Notes: generated by a model from the sequence alone, not told the origin. Counted from the first letter of the stretch, positions 52,217 to 62,205 are shown. The stretch is DNA of 64,000 nt from Eshraghiella sp051880035 (GCA_051880035.1 JBJENE010000057.1:1-64000); one strand, 5' to 3'. Numbers and translations are program-made.

Positions 52217-53794
52217 ATGGAAACAGTATTCATTGCAGATGATGAACAGGCAATCCGCGAGGGACTTAAATGCATTGTTGACTGGAATGCTCTAGGATTT
52301 ACTATTTGCGGTGATGCATCTAACGGAGAAGATGCTCTCAATCAGATTACTGCGCTTAATCCGAGTCTGGTCATAATGGATATCCGTATGCCTAAAATGC
52401 ATGGTATTGATGTAATCGAAACCCTTCGCAAGCAGAATTATAATGGTAAAATCATTATCATAAGCGGATATTCCGACTTTAAATATGCACAGTCTGCCAT
52501 CCGCTATGGTGTCAATTATTATTTAACCAAACCTGTGGATGAGGATGAGCTTATACCTATTATTAAGCAGGTCCACGAAGAACTTATCAGTGAGCACCAG
52601 ACTAACCGTGTCCTCATGCACTATAAGGAGAAGGCCAAAAAGGAAATTCTGGATGAATTAATTACCGGCACTGCAGACATCTCTCTTATCAACACCGAGG
52701 AGATGAATCTCAATGCGGACATATATCAGGTTGTTATATATGAACAGTACATGCGCAATTTATCCACCATGCCGTATCAGTTTTCAGAACTTCTGCGTGT
52801 TACCAATAACGGAAGTTTTACCTTTGAACATTTTGAAAAGAACGGCAAGGATGTAATTATTCTTAAAGGCACATATGCTCTTGATAAATTTCAGCGTTTT
52901 CTTGATCATTACCAGAATACCCCGCCTCAGAAGGACAGCCCTTTGGACTCACTTTTCCTTGCATACGGCTGCACGGTAAAGAATCTTACTGATATATGCG
53001 TTTCCTTTTCCCAGGCAAAACAGCTGCTCGGCAGACGCTTTTTCTGCTCTCCGGGACAGCATACTCTCGGCTATGACATGCTTCCGGACTTTGAAGTCAA
53101 GCTTCTTAAACTTGACAATGAGCACATGGACGAATTCTGTACTACCATAAGCAACTACATCCAGGCATTTAACCGTAAAATGATTGCCGATTCCCTTAAC
53201 CAGCTTTCCGATTATCTCTTTAATGTTCAGGAAGAAATTGAAGCAATTAAGCTTTTTATTACAGACTTGTATTTACAAATCAAAGAGAACATTAACCATA
53301 TTTACAGTACAATCGATATTCCTTTCCCAAGCAATTCGGAGATTATCGACTGTATCGATAAGAAATTTTATTTATACGAAATAATCCAGTACCTTACATC
53401 CCAGTTTGAGTTAATCATGAACTCAATCGGCACTTCATCAAGGGACAGCATACTGGATGATATTATTTTCTATATTGACCATAACTTCCAGACGAACATA
53501 AAGCTGGAAACCATTGCTCCGCTTTTCGGATATAACAGCGCATATCTTGGCAAAATATTCAGCAAGACAGTTGGTGAAAATTTTAACAATTACGTGGATC
53601 ACATACGAATAGAACACGCCAAACGCCTTATTATGGAAAACAAACTCAAAGTATACGAAATTTCCGAACAGGTCGGCTACAAGAATGTAGATTATTTCCA
53701 TAAGAAATTTAAAAAATATGTTGGTCAGAGTCCCGCAGAATACAGAAAAATGTACTGCAAAGACAATGAGGAAAATGAGGGAAATGAAGAGTAA
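52217..53794 (+). CDS. YesN-type AraC-family response regulator
   Basis: The 525-residue protein has a receiver domain (1-120) with Asp8, Asp9, phosphoacceptor Asp55 (IMDIRMPKM) and Lys in YYLTKPVDE. A long middle region follows, then two AraC-type helix-turn-helix motifs (about 425-515; GENFNNYVDHIRIEHAKRLI, ISEQVGYKNVDYFHKKFKKYVGQSPAEYR). Such regulators control nearby glycan transport genes, with a YesM-type sensor kinase. No kinase gene is in the window, so this copy is an orphan here. It starts behind a GGAGG and ends in a nested palindromic element. Confidence 0.92.
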   Translation: METVFIADDEQAIREGLKCIVDWNALGFTICGDASNGEDALNQITALNPSLVIMDIRMPKMHGIDVIETLRKQNYNGKIIIISGYSDFKYAQSAIRYGVNYYLTKPVDEDELIPIIKQVHEELISEHQTNRVLMHYKEKAKKEILDELITGTADISLINTEEMNLNADIYQVVIYEQYMRNLSTMPYQFSELLRVTNNGSFTFEHFEKNGKDVIILKGTYALDKFQRFLDHYQNTPPQKDSPLDSLFLAYGCTVKNLTDICVSFSQAKQLLGRRFFCSPGQHTLGYDMLPDFEVKLLKLDNEHMDEFCTTISNYIQAFNRKMIADSLNQLSDYLFNVQEEIEAIKLFITDLYLQIKENINHIYSTIDIPFPSNSEIIDCIDKKFYLYEIIQYLTSQFELIMNSIGTSSRDSILDDIIFYIDHNFQTNIKLETIAPLFGYNSAYLGKIFSKTVGENFNNYVDHIRIEHAKRLIMENKLKVYEISEQVGYKNVDYFHKKFKKYVGQSPAEYRKMYCKDNEENEGNEE

Positions 53795-53926
53795 GCTGTA
53801 AAAATACGGTTTGAAAGAGCGCTTGCGCTTAAGTTGATGCTCGTAACGGTACTAAGGCTGTATATAACACAGCCTTAGTACCGACGGCATCAAATATCTT
53901 TCGACCCGCATTTTTACAGCTTTTTT
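53793..53926 (+). repeat. Nested palindromic terminator element, regulator copy
   Basis: The outer arms AAGCTGTAAAAAT (from the stop codon) and ATTTTTACAGCTT (53910-53922) pair fully and end in a T6 run. Inside lie GCGCTTGCGC, GTTGATGC with GCATC, and the 14-bp inner stem CGGTACTAAGGCTG/CAGCCTTAGTACCG. The core motifs and their order equal those of the elements at 4850-5226, in the same orientation relative to the upstream gene, but the outer arm sequence is different. It terminates the regulator gene and probably also the GH5 gene from the other side. Confidence 0.85.
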
Positions 53927-54033
53927 ATTTCCCAACGGGACTGTGATACGGATTATTCTTAAGAGTATTTTTTTCATACAGTAATTCTTTTACATCGCAA
54001 TCGTACTCCTGACAAAAATTAAAAACCAGGTTT

Positions 54034-56745
54034 TTATATTTTTGCTTTTTTCTTCTTACTTACGGAAACCACAATTATTACCACAATTACAACCACGACT
54101 ACTGCCACGATTGCAATGATTGCCCATTGCGGGAATCCCTTTTCGACTTCTTTATCGCCTTTGGTATTATTGTCGTTTTTGTCATTTTCGGAAACTTTTT
54201 CTCCGGATCCTACCGTAATATCGAATGTAACTTCCTTGCCGTTTTCCGTCATGGCCGTAATTGTTGCAGTTCCGTCACCCATGCCGGTGATATTGAATTT
54301 AACCGTTCCGTCTGAATCGGCGGTAATTCCTGTCACATCAACATAAGCGACAGATGCATCTGAAGATACTACAGATACGATTCCGGCTTCGGCAGGTGTT
54401 AATTTGAGAGTGCATTCTGCTTCTGCGCCTACCTCAAGTTTAGAAGGAGCTTCACCTGAAAGCTCAAGGCTTTCTGCCTCAACCGTTTCCGAAGAACCGC
54501 TCTCTTCACTTTCTGCACCTTCCATAACTATATCTGAAAGTTTGAATGTAACTTCCACTCTCTGAGGATTCTCCACTGTTGTAAATGAAACCTGCGTTCC
54601 TTTAGCAGAAACCTCTTCAACGGAACTTCCGTCCCATCCGTTAACCGGATCTCCTGTATCAAGAGCAGTTCCTTTCATCGCATTCTTAGGTTCTGTCTGG
54701 GTTATTGTAAGCTCCTGTCCATCTACAACAACTTTTGTAAAAAGTACATTACATGCTGAGACAGGAGACTGAGGTGTATTACCCATCAGGACATCATAGT
54801 CTTTAATGTAAATAGCTCCTACGGCTTTGATTCCGTCAATTCCTGCATCTTTGGCTGCATCTGAAAGATCTGTTGCGCAGTCATATACTACAGTGTATTC
54901 ACCTTCGCCTGTCACCTCAACCGGCTGTCCTACTTCATTAATAGTCTTGCCCATCATTGCATAAATACAAAGTGCAAGATTCATTTTAAGTTCACCGGCT
55001 TTGGTACTTACGACAACTTTAATTGTTTTGGTTACACCTGTAGAAGCGGTTGCGGTTATATATGCGGTTCCGTCTGAAACTGCAACTACTTTACCGATTC
55101 TTGAAACAGTTGCAACAGCAGGATTTGATGATTTATATACAACATAAGCATCATCGCTGCCCTCTGCAACGCCGTTTAAGTATGCATATTCACTCTTAGC
55201 CAGTTCTAAAGATTCAGCTGACAGCTTAATTCCCGTGGCCGGTGTAATTGAAGAATCAGCTTTGACAACCACTGTCAGGCTTGCAGTCTGTGAACCGCTG
55301 TCTGAAACAGCCGTTATAGTAGCCTTGCCGATTCCTCTTGCAATAATTTTTCCCTGATACACAGTTGCTACGCTTCTATCGGAGGTACTCCAGGTTACAA
55401 CATCATTTGAATCAGCCGGTTCGACAGAATATTCAACAGACTTAACATCTCCGATTGTTAATTCAAGTTTCTCTTCTGAAATCTTAATTGTTGTAATTTC
55501 ATTAACTTTTGCGTCTTTTTCAATTTTTTTGACATAATCGACAAGATTATCCGAATCCACACCACGGTCAATATAATGGCCTCTTAACATTGCGGTAATA
55601 ATTGTAGGATAAATTATATGACCGTCTTCTCTGTCCACAAGTGTATAACAGAAATCTGCCGGCTCCTCATCCAGGTCGTATGCACCGTTATCCCAATATA
55701 CCGGAACGATTCCGGCTGCTTTACATACGGTTGTATATATTTCATGTTCATATGCACGGTCCACATCATTATTCTTGTTCATCGTGCCATACTCGCCGAG
55801 AATTACAGGAATTCCCTTTGAGGTCCATGTATCATAGCATTTCTGAAAAAGCCTGGCCAGATCTTCCGCTGTCTTTTCGGTACATTCAGCAGAACTCATT
55901 GAAGGGGTAAGTCCCATTCCTCCGGTATACTGATGTACTGCAACAAAAAGTCTGTCTTTAACCGAATCCTCCGGAAGTTTAAATCCGTTTGATTCCTTTG
56001 TCATGTTATCGATGTTTGTATATCTGCCCGGAATTGACAGCCACCTTTCGGCATTATTTGAACCGGTTGAACGGACTATATCGACAAAAATCTGGTTGAG
56101 CTTATTGATACGGTTATAGCACTCTGTAATTTCAAGTGCGCTGTTATCGGTAACTTCGTTCATTGATTCAAAAATCAGATGCTCGTCATAATCCCTAAAA
56201 CGCTCGGCAATTGTTTTCCATACCCCTTCAAATTTGGTATATACGGATTCTATATCATCTGATGCAAGACGAAGCCATCCGGTCTGCTCTGCTCCGTCAT
56301 GGTGGATATTAAGGATTACATACATATCCTGGGAAATTGCGTAATCGACAACATCCTGGATACGGCTTATCCATGCTTCATTGATTGAGTAGTCCTCATC
56401 ATTAATCATGGTTCCCCAGGTTACGGGAACACGGAGTGTATTAAATCCCATATCGTGAATTGCATCAATATATTTCTGATTTGTTACGGTTGGCTGCCAT
56501 AATGTTTCATTAGGGGAAAACGCTGTATGACCGTCGAATGTATTTCCAAGGTTATATCCGTTGCCCATTTCTGCCACCATCTCGTCCACAGACAGAACAC
56601 GGAATGGTTGCTGTGCGGATTCAATAGTCACGGGTGTATCCGTTGTATCAGCCATTGCAGATGCGGGAACCAGCCCTGCCACCAACAATGCACACATTGT
56701 TGATGCAACTGCTCTGCGACATTTTTTTAAAAAAGATTTACGCAT
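54034..56745 (-). CDS. Secreted, membrane-anchored GH5 endoglycanase with Ig-like domains
   Basis: The 903-residue protein has a signal peptide (1-32), a GH5 catalytic domain (about 50-395) with acid/base Glu197 (FESMNEV) and nucleophile Glu318 (ILGEYGT), two Big_2/BIG-type Ig domains (about 430-585), a beta-rich region that may bind carbohydrate (about 590-740), a further Ig-like domain (about 760-845), and a C-terminal membrane helix with a Lys-rich end. The enzyme should sit outside the cell, held in the membrane. GH5 covers cellulase, xyloglucanase, mannanase and lichenase; the fucosidase and galactosidase neighbours favour a xyloglucanase. It is the last gene of the leftward arm. Confidence 0.88.
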   Translation of the reverse strand: MRKSFLKKCRRAVASTMCALLVAGLVPASAMADTTDTPVTIESAQQPFRVLSVDEMVAEMGNGYNLGNTFDGHTAFSPNETLWQPTVTNQKYIDAIHDMGFNTLRVPVTWGTMINDEDYSINEAWISRIQDVVDYAISQDMYVILNIHHDGAEQTGWLRLASDDIESVYTKFEGVWKTIAERFRDYDEHLIFESMNEVTDNSALEITECYNRINKLNQIFVDIVRSTGSNNAERWLSIPGRYTNIDNMTKESNGFKLPEDSVKDRLFVAVHQYTGGMGLTPSMSSAECTEKTAEDLARLFQKCYDTWTSKGIPVILGEYGTMNKNNDVDRAYEHEIYTTVCKAAGIVPVYWDNGAYDLDEEPADFCYTLVDREDGHIIYPTIITAMLRGHYIDRGVDSDNLVDYVKKIEKDAKVNEITTIKISEEKLELTIGDVKSVEYSVEPADSNDVVTWSTSDRSVATVYQGKIIARGIGKATITAVSDSGSQTASLTVVVKADSSITPATGIKLSAESLELAKSEYAYLNGVAEGSDDAYVVYKSSNPAVATVSRIGKVVAVSDGTAYITATASTGVTKTIKVVVSTKAGELKMNLALCIYAMMGKTINEVGQPVEVTGEGEYTVVYDCATDLSDAAKDAGIDGIKAVGAIYIKDYDVLMGNTPQSPVSACNVLFTKVVVDGQELTITQTEPKNAMKGTALDTGDPVNGWDGSSVEEVSAKGTQVSFTTVENPQRVEVTFKLSDIVMEGAESEESGSSETVEAESLELSGEAPSKLEVGAEAECTLKLTPAEAGIVSVVSSDASVAYVDVTGITADSDGTVKFNITGMGDGTATITAMTENGKEVTFDITVGSGEKVSENDKNDNNTKGDKEVEKGFPQWAIIAIVAVVVVVIVVIIVVSVSKKKKAKI

Positions 56746-56785
56746 GTATTCTCTCTCCTTTCACTGAATATTCTCTCTTTCCCTC

Positions 56786-56820
56786 TTTTAAATAAGAGGC
56801 CACCCATAACAGGCAGCCTC
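56786..56820 (-). terminator. Hairpin between the broken binding-protein gene and the GH5 gene
   Basis: GAGGCCACC (56796-56804) and GGCAGCCTC (56812-56820) pair, with two G-U pairs on the minus strand, followed by TTATTT. The intergenic region is recognisably related to the one after the intact paralogue (59333-59359). Confidence 0.55.
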
Positions 56821-56849
56821 CTGTGTAAAGTATATATAATTACAATTGC

Positions 56850-58543
56850 TTATTTCTCAGAAGCAATAATCTTATCTTCTATAGCTTTTCTTGTTGCAGC
56901 TTCGTTCCTGCTCCATTCAACACACTGTTCATATCCATTGCCGTTCTCATCGCTGTAAGACTGGGCAAGATCAATCATGCTCTGTATATTCGAATCAAAT
57001 TCAGCATCTGTTTCAGACATAATTGCTTTCCAGGAACCTTCAACGATAGCGCTTGTAACCTGTTTCCAGATTGCCTCGAGACCGGCATCTTTCTCCGCTT
57101 CCGTATATGAAGAACCAAGAGATATAACATATTCTACACTGTTCTTAATATATTCATCGGTAGAATCCGCATCTGCCCATTCTCTCCATTTTGCCTCAAG
57201 GCTGCCGGCATCCGGTTTCTCCGTCTCAGAGGCCCAATACTTAAAGCAATATTTCTCTCCGGTCTTAGGATTTGTTGCAAAATAATTCCGGGTTACATAA
57301 TTAAGCATAGGTTGACCGTCTTTGAACTTCATGCCACAGTAATCTGCATACTGTTCATCATCAGACTTCATTTCTATAGTTGAGTCGAGAGCTGCTGCCT
57401 TGCCAAGTTCCGTAAAATGTGTAAGTCCGTCATCTCCGTAATACCACATAAGGCCCTCCGGTCCGTATTGGGATTCAAGATATCCATTCGGTGTACACAT
57501 CCAGTTAATGATTTCCATACATTTTTCCGGATATTCTGTTTTGGCACCAATAGATATGATTCTGTTATCACCCAATATGCTCAAACCATAGACACAAGGT
57601 GAGGCATCTTTTGGAACTACGGAATACATAGCCTTGTCTGCCGCTATATTTTCCTCTGTATTAAATACTTCTGAACCTGCATATTGAAAAATGGACCAGA
57701 ATGTATGTCCTTTAAGAATCTTTGCCGTCGCATCGGCATATTCCTGAGTGGCTGAATCAGGGTCAAGCAATCCCTTCTGATATAATGTGTTAAAGAATTT
57801 GAGCATTTCAATGTATGGACCATATGTTCCGTCATCATTGATTTTCAATGCATCATAATACTCCCCTGTTTCGCAGTTGTAATGTCCGATACCTAATTGA
57901 TCATATCCGTAATAAGCTGTTACCATAGCCTTTGGATACATTGCCATGGCATCATCCCAGTCAGACCATAAAGAAACAGCGTACGTTTCTTTTCCGTCAT
58001 CATCAGTAGGATGATTTGCCTTCATCTGTTCAAGAACGGCTCATGGTCTTTAGATGTTGTAGCAACATTATTACCCAGTCCGTAAATCGTTCCATCCGAA
58101 ACCTCTCTGTTGTACTCAAGTGCCGCATTCATGGTTTCCTTAATGTCTTTGCCATAATTATCAAGAAGACCGTTGGCTTCCCAGTCAAGAAGTGCTCCTG
58201 ATGCCACCGCATCCTTATACATCTGTCCGTCGCTGCCCCAGATAACAATGTCTCCAAAATTTCCTGCCGCAAGACGATCTTTGTATGTAGTACTGCCATC
58301 AAAGAGTATTTCAATTTCAACATTAAATTTCTTTTTCAGTAATTCGCCAAACCATCCGGGCTGAATCCCCTCAAAGCTGCTCAACTGACTATAACATGCA
58401 AGTGTAATTGTTTCTTCCGGTTCTCCTGCTTTAGAAGCTTCCGTCTCTGAATCGCCTGACTTACTGTCTTTACAGGCAACCAACATTCCTGCTGTAATTG
58501 CAACTGCAATTGTAGTTGCGATTAACCGTTTAAAAAGTTTCAT
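56850..58543 (-). pseudogene. Sugar-binding lipoprotein paralogue broken by an 85-bp deletion
   Basis: The first part (58543 to 58022) encodes MKLFKRLIATT with lipobox LVAC and runs to NNVATTSKDHEP, then hits a stop after FLNR. The rest of the protein is encoded in another frame from QMKANHPTDDDG (58025 to 56850). Compared with the intact paralogue at 59390-61138, exactly 85 bp equivalent to 60574-60658 are missing, at a CAA|GAA junction. The remainder aligns throughout. A second start inside the gene could make a 391-residue fragment without a signal peptide, which could not work as a lipoprotein. An assembly error cannot be ruled out but is unlikely at a clean microhomology junction. Confidence 0.88.
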
Positions 58544-58624
58544 CGCATAAATCCTCCTTTGTCATTAATTATTTATTATCCTATATAAACCATGCCGGTA
58601 ATGTCGACACGGCAAAATAGCTTT

Positions 58625-59314
58625 CTACTGAATGTTCTCTTTTTTGAGAGCTTCTTCAGTTTCTCTCTCTATTTCCTCATTGTAAAGGTCTTCCTCAGTC
58701 TTTTCTGCCGGTATAACTCCACCCTCACGCTCAATTTCCCTGAAAAAATACATGGAAAAACCGCTTATCGTCAACATGATACATGCCGGACCGATAAGTA
58801 CTCCTATAATAAGTGTAATCTGTGTCAACCGGAAAATTAACATCTCCAGAACAACAAACACTGCCAAAAGCACTGTTTTGCCGAAATACCTCATTGAAAT
58901 TCTCATGGAATTTTTCATCGTTTTAAAAACGGTATTCCGATACCTTGCCAGAAGAGGATATGCATAAATTATTGCAATAAAAAACAGAAATGCGGATAAA
59001 ATTCCCACCATGATAAAGGCTATATGGTCTGAAAGATGAAAATCCAGATATACCGCAATAATAAATACTATACTGATAGGCCCGATTGCCATTCCCTGCT
59101 TAAAATTGTCCTTAAAAGCCTTAAAAAAGCTTCTGGCGACATATCCCTCTTTATCCTCAACCATTTTTAAAGTAATTGTGTACGCTGCAATTGTAGACAC
59201 CCCTATAGTGATTATAGGAAGCGAACATATAAGCCACAAAAAATTTAATTTAACAATATCCCAAAATCTTGATATGAACTTGTAAAAACCGCTTTCTGTA
59301 TTGAAAAATTTCAT
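58625..59314 (-). CDS. YesL-like DUF624 membrane protein
   Basis: The 229-residue protein has about five membrane helices and the DUF624 opening (FYKFISRFWDIVKLNFLWLICSLPIITIGVSTIAAYTITLKMV). YesL-type proteins are encoded in glycan transporter operons of Firmicutes; their function is unknown. It ends in an acidic Glu-rich cytoplasmic tail. Its ribosome binding site AGAGG lies in a hairpin (see 59319-59359). It sits between the two binding-protein copies. Confidence 0.87.
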   Translation of the reverse strand: MKFFNTESGFYKFISRFWDIVKLNFLWLICSLPIITIGVSTIAAYTITLKMVEDKEGYVARSFFKAFKDNFKQGMAIGPISIVFIIAVYLDFHLSDHIAFIMVGILSAFLFFIAIIYAYPLLARYRNTVFKTMKNSMRISMRYFGKTVLLAVFVVLEMLIFRLTQITLIIGVLIGPACIMLTISGFSMYFFREIEREGGVIPAEKTEEDLYNEEIERETEEALKKENIQ

Positions 59315-59318
59315 AATA

Positions 59319-59359
59319 CCTCTTTGTCACAAAGAGGCTGTCTATAAAGGACAGCCTCT
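59319..59359 (-). promoter_or_regulatory. Alternative hairpins over the yesL-like ribosome binding site
   Basis: AGAGGCTGTC (59333-59342) pairs with GACAGCCTCT (59350-59359). CCTCTTTG (59319-59326) pairs with CAAAGAGG (59330-59337) around a 3-nt loop. The two hairpins share 59333-59337, so they cannot form together. In the minus-strand RNA the second one includes the AGAGG ribosome binding site of the gene starting at 59314. The first could act as a processing or 3'-stabilising stem for the binding-protein mRNA. Confidence 0.5.
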
Positions 59360-59389
59360 GTATATTTCTTAATTAATTATATGAATGGA

Positions 59390-61138
59390 TTATTTGTTAA
59401 GAGCAACTGCTTCATCTTCTGCAGCTTTTCTTGATGCAGCTTCATTCTTACTCCATTCAACACACTGCTCATAACCATTACCGTTCTTATCGCTGTAAGA
59501 CTTAGCAAGATCCATCATAGACTGTAAGTTAGCCTCGAATTCGGCATCTGTCTCAGACATCATGACTTTCCATGAGCCTTCTACGATAGCCTTTGTAACC
59601 TGTTTCCAGATAACATCAAGGTCGGCATCCTTAGATCCTTCTGTATATCCTGAACCGATAGATAACATGAATTTACCTCTGTTATCAAGATATTCATCTG
59701 AAGAATCAGCACCTGCCCATTCTCTCCATCTTGCTTCAATACTGTCTGCAGCCGGCTGAACTTTCTCAGAAGCCCAGTACTTATAGTTATATCTTTCACC
59801 TGTCTTAGGGTTAGTAGCATCTACAGACCATGTTGTGTTGTTAATCTGCTGCTGTCCATCACTAAACTTCTTGCCGCAGTAATCTGCATACTGTTCATCA
59901 TCAGACTTCATTTCTACTTTTGGATTAAGAGCTGCAGATCTACCAAGTTCTGTAAAGTAGGTAAGTCCATCCTCTCCATAGTACCACATAAGACCCTGTG
60001 GTCCGTATGTATGCTCAAGAGTTCCGTCCGGTGTACACATCCAGTTGATGATTTCCATACATTTTTCAGGATATTTTGTCTTAGATCCGATAGACCAGAT
60101 TCTGTTACCACCAAGTACATTCATACCGTATACACAAGGTGTAGCTTCTTCAGGAACTACTGTATACATTGCCTTGCCTGCTGCTACATTATCTTCTGTA
60201 TTGAAGATTGAAGAACCTGCGTAGTTGAAGATTGACCAGAATGTACGTCCTGTAAGGATCTTTGCAGTAGCCTGATCGTATTTCTGGATATTTGAATCAG
60301 GATCAAGTAATCCCTTCTGATATAACTTATTGAAGAACTCAAGCATTTCAATGTATGGACCGTATGTTCCGTCATCATTTATCTTTAATGCATCATAGAA
60401 TTCTCCTGTCTCACAGTTGTAGAGACCGATACCTAATTCATCATATCCATAGTAAGCTGTAGCAAGAGCCTTTGGATACATTACCATGTTACCATCCCAG
60501 TCAGGCCATAATGAAATAGCATATGTTTCTTTTCCGTCATCATCAGTAGGATGATTTGCCTTCATCTGTTCAAATACAGTTATAAGGTCATCAAGATCCT
60601 TGATTTCAGGGCATCCCAATTCCTCATAGTAGTCATAACGCAGATCCCATGAATAGAAGAACTGCTCATGGTCTGATGCTGTTGTAGCAACATTGTGACC
60701 AAATCCGTAAACTGTTCCGCCTGAAATATCTCTGTTATGCTCAAGTGCAGCATTCATGGTTTCCTTAATGTCTTTTCCGTATTCATCAAGAATTCCGTTA
60801 GCTTCCCAGTCAAGAAGCATTCCTGCTGCTACCGCATCCTGATACTGCTGTCCGGCAGAACCCCAAACAACAATATCTCCCAAGTCACCGGCCTCCATAC
60901 GTGTTGCATATGTAGTACCTGATTCCTTAATAATGTTAAGTTCAACATTAAATTTGTTTTTCAGTATTGCGCCAAACCATCCAGGCTGAATGCCTTCGAA
61001 GTTAGCCAACTGACTATAGCAGTTTAATGTTACAGTTTTCTCTGAATCACCTGATCCGCTGCCTTTACAAGCAACTAATGTTCCGGCTGTAATTGCAACT
61101 GCTATTGCAGCTACGACCAAACGCTTAAAAAGTTTCAT
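59390..61138 (-). CDS. Sugar ABC transporter substrate-binding lipoprotein (left arm, intact)
   Basis: The 582-residue protein has a lipobox TLVAC (Cys24) and the same oligosaccharide-binding domain as the paralogues at 46.8 kb and 56.9 kb (NFEGIQPGWFGAILKNKFNVELNI). It is encoded directly after the two permeases, so it is the main receptor of that transporter. Codon choice is more biased than in the broken copy, suggesting higher expression. A hairpin on both sides of the gene could stabilise its mRNA segment. Confidence 0.9.
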   Translation of the reverse strand: MKLFKRLVVAAIAVAITAGTLVACKGSGSGDSEKTVTLNCYSQLANFEGIQPGWFGAILKNKFNVELNIIKESGTTYATRMEAGDLGDIVVWGSAGQQYQDAVAAGMLLDWEANGILDEYGKDIKETMNAALEHNRDISGGTVYGFGHNVATTASDHEQFFYSWDLRYDYYEELGCPEIKDLDDLITVFEQMKANHPTDDDGKETYAISLWPDWDGNMVMYPKALATAYYGYDELGIGLYNCETGEFYDALKINDDGTYGPYIEMLEFFNKLYQKGLLDPDSNIQKYDQATAKILTGRTFWSIFNYAGSSIFNTEDNVAAGKAMYTVVPEEATPCVYGMNVLGGNRIWSIGSKTKYPEKCMEIINWMCTPDGTLEHTYGPQGLMWYYGEDGLTYFTELGRSAALNPKVEMKSDDEQYADYCGKKFSDGQQQINNTTWSVDATNPKTGERYNYKYWASEKVQPAADSIEARWREWAGADSSDEYLDNRGKFMLSIGSGYTEGSKDADLDVIWKQVTKAIVEGSWKVMMSETDAEFEANLQSMMDLAKSYSDKNGNGYEQCVEWSKNEAASRKAAEDEAVALNK

Positions 61139-61186
61139 CGTAATTGCCCTCCTTTTTTATTGTTTATTTTTTGATTTCTATATGAA

Positions 61187-61211
61187 CCATACCGGCCTGC
61201 TGCCGGCATGG
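61187..61211 (-). repeat. Intergenic hairpin upstream of the intact binding-protein gene
   Basis: CCATACCGG (61187-61195) and CCGGCATGG (61203-61211) form a 9-bp stem with one non-Watson-Crick pair. A decayed relative lies upstream of the broken copy (about 58590-58613), followed in both cases by AAATAGCT, which shows the intergenic region was duplicated with the gene. Confidence 0.55.
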
Positions 61212-61223
61212 CTAAATAGCTCA

Positions 61224-62192
61224 TTAACCCTTAACGGCACCGAGCATAATACCTTCTTCAAAGTATCTCTGAAGGAAAGGATATACAACAAGAATTGGTA
61301 TAATAGTTACCATTGAAATTGTATACTTGATAACGGAAGCATAAATAGCACTTTCCGCTGCTCTCTTGGCCGCTTCACCTGACTGTTGCATTGCAGCCTT
61401 TAATGAAGATGTCTGGTTCATGTAAGTATACAACTTATGCTGTAATGTATGAAGTTTTGGTTCTGAACCCATGAGGATTAATGAATCCTGGAATGAGTTC
61501 CAGTTACCTACCGCACCGAAAATGGTAATCGTCGCAAGAATCGGTTTACTTAAAGGCCAGATAATCTTTCTGAAGATTGTCATATGACCTGCACCATCGA
61601 TAAATGCACTCTCTTCCATCTCGGCCGGAATTGATTCAATGTATGTCTTAACAAGGATTATATTATACGGTGCAACGATTGCAGGAATAATATATGCCAT
61701 GTAGTTATTGGTAAGACCTAACATAGACATGTTCAAATACCAAGGAATGATACCGGCATTGAAATACATTGTAATAACAAGCATTCTGTACCAGAGTTTT
61801 CTGTGCCACATTTCCTGCTTGGTTACAAGATAACCTACAAGACCTGAAGCAACTACCATCAATGCAGTACCTATAACAGTTCTGCTGAAAGTAACGAGGA
61901 AAGCTCTTCCCATATCAGGAACCATTACTATGGAAATGTAGTTATCCAGCGTAAATCCCTTAGGCCAGAATGTAGCTGCTGCTTTAACAACATATTCCGG
62001 AGCGGATATGGTATTGATAAAAATATAATAGAATGGGAAGAAACACAAAAGTGTAAATACACCAAACAGCGTGTAGTTAATGATATTAAATATAACATCG
62101 CCTGCCGTAAGCTTATAAAGTCTCTTATGTTTCTTTTTGTATTCCTTTTCAGCCTTTAATTCCTGTTTCATTTTTTCGGACATCTTTGCCAT
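61224..62192 (-). CDS. Carbohydrate ABC transporter permease (YtcP/LplC-like)
   Basis: The 322-residue protein has six membrane helices and the EAA loop EESAFIDGAGHMTIFRKIIWPLSKP, which contacts the ATPase. It belongs to the CUT1 family MalG-like permeases. With the LplB-like partner 13 bp upstream it forms the channel for the binding protein encoded next. No ATPase gene is in the locus, consistent with a shared MsmK-type ATPase. Confidence 0.92.
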   Translation of the reverse strand: MAKMSEKMKQELKAEKEYKKKHKRLYKLTAGDVIFNIINYTLFGVFTLLCFFPFYYIFINTISAPEYVVKAAATFWPKGFTLDNYISIVMVPDMGRAFLVTFSRTVIGTALMVVASGLVGYLVTKQEMWHRKLWYRMLVITMYFNAGIIPWYLNMSMLGLTNNYMAYIIPAIVAPYNIILVKTYIESIPAEMEESAFIDGAGHMTIFRKIIWPLSKPILATITIFGAVGNWNSFQDSLILMGSEPKLHTLQHKLYTYMNQTSSLKAAMQQSGEAAKRAAESAIYASVIKYTISMVTIIPILVVYPFLQRYFEEGIMLGAVKG

Positions 62193-62205
62193 ATTATATC
62201 ACCTC

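Noticed and set aside
53925..54045. An open minus-strand frame after the GH5 stop, ending FCQEYDCDVKELLYEK... and a TAA at 53925, with gene-like amino acid use.
   Set aside because: It has no start codon or ribosome binding site, overlaps the GH5 3' end and the palindromic element. It could be a remnant tail of a lost gene, but this cannot be supported.
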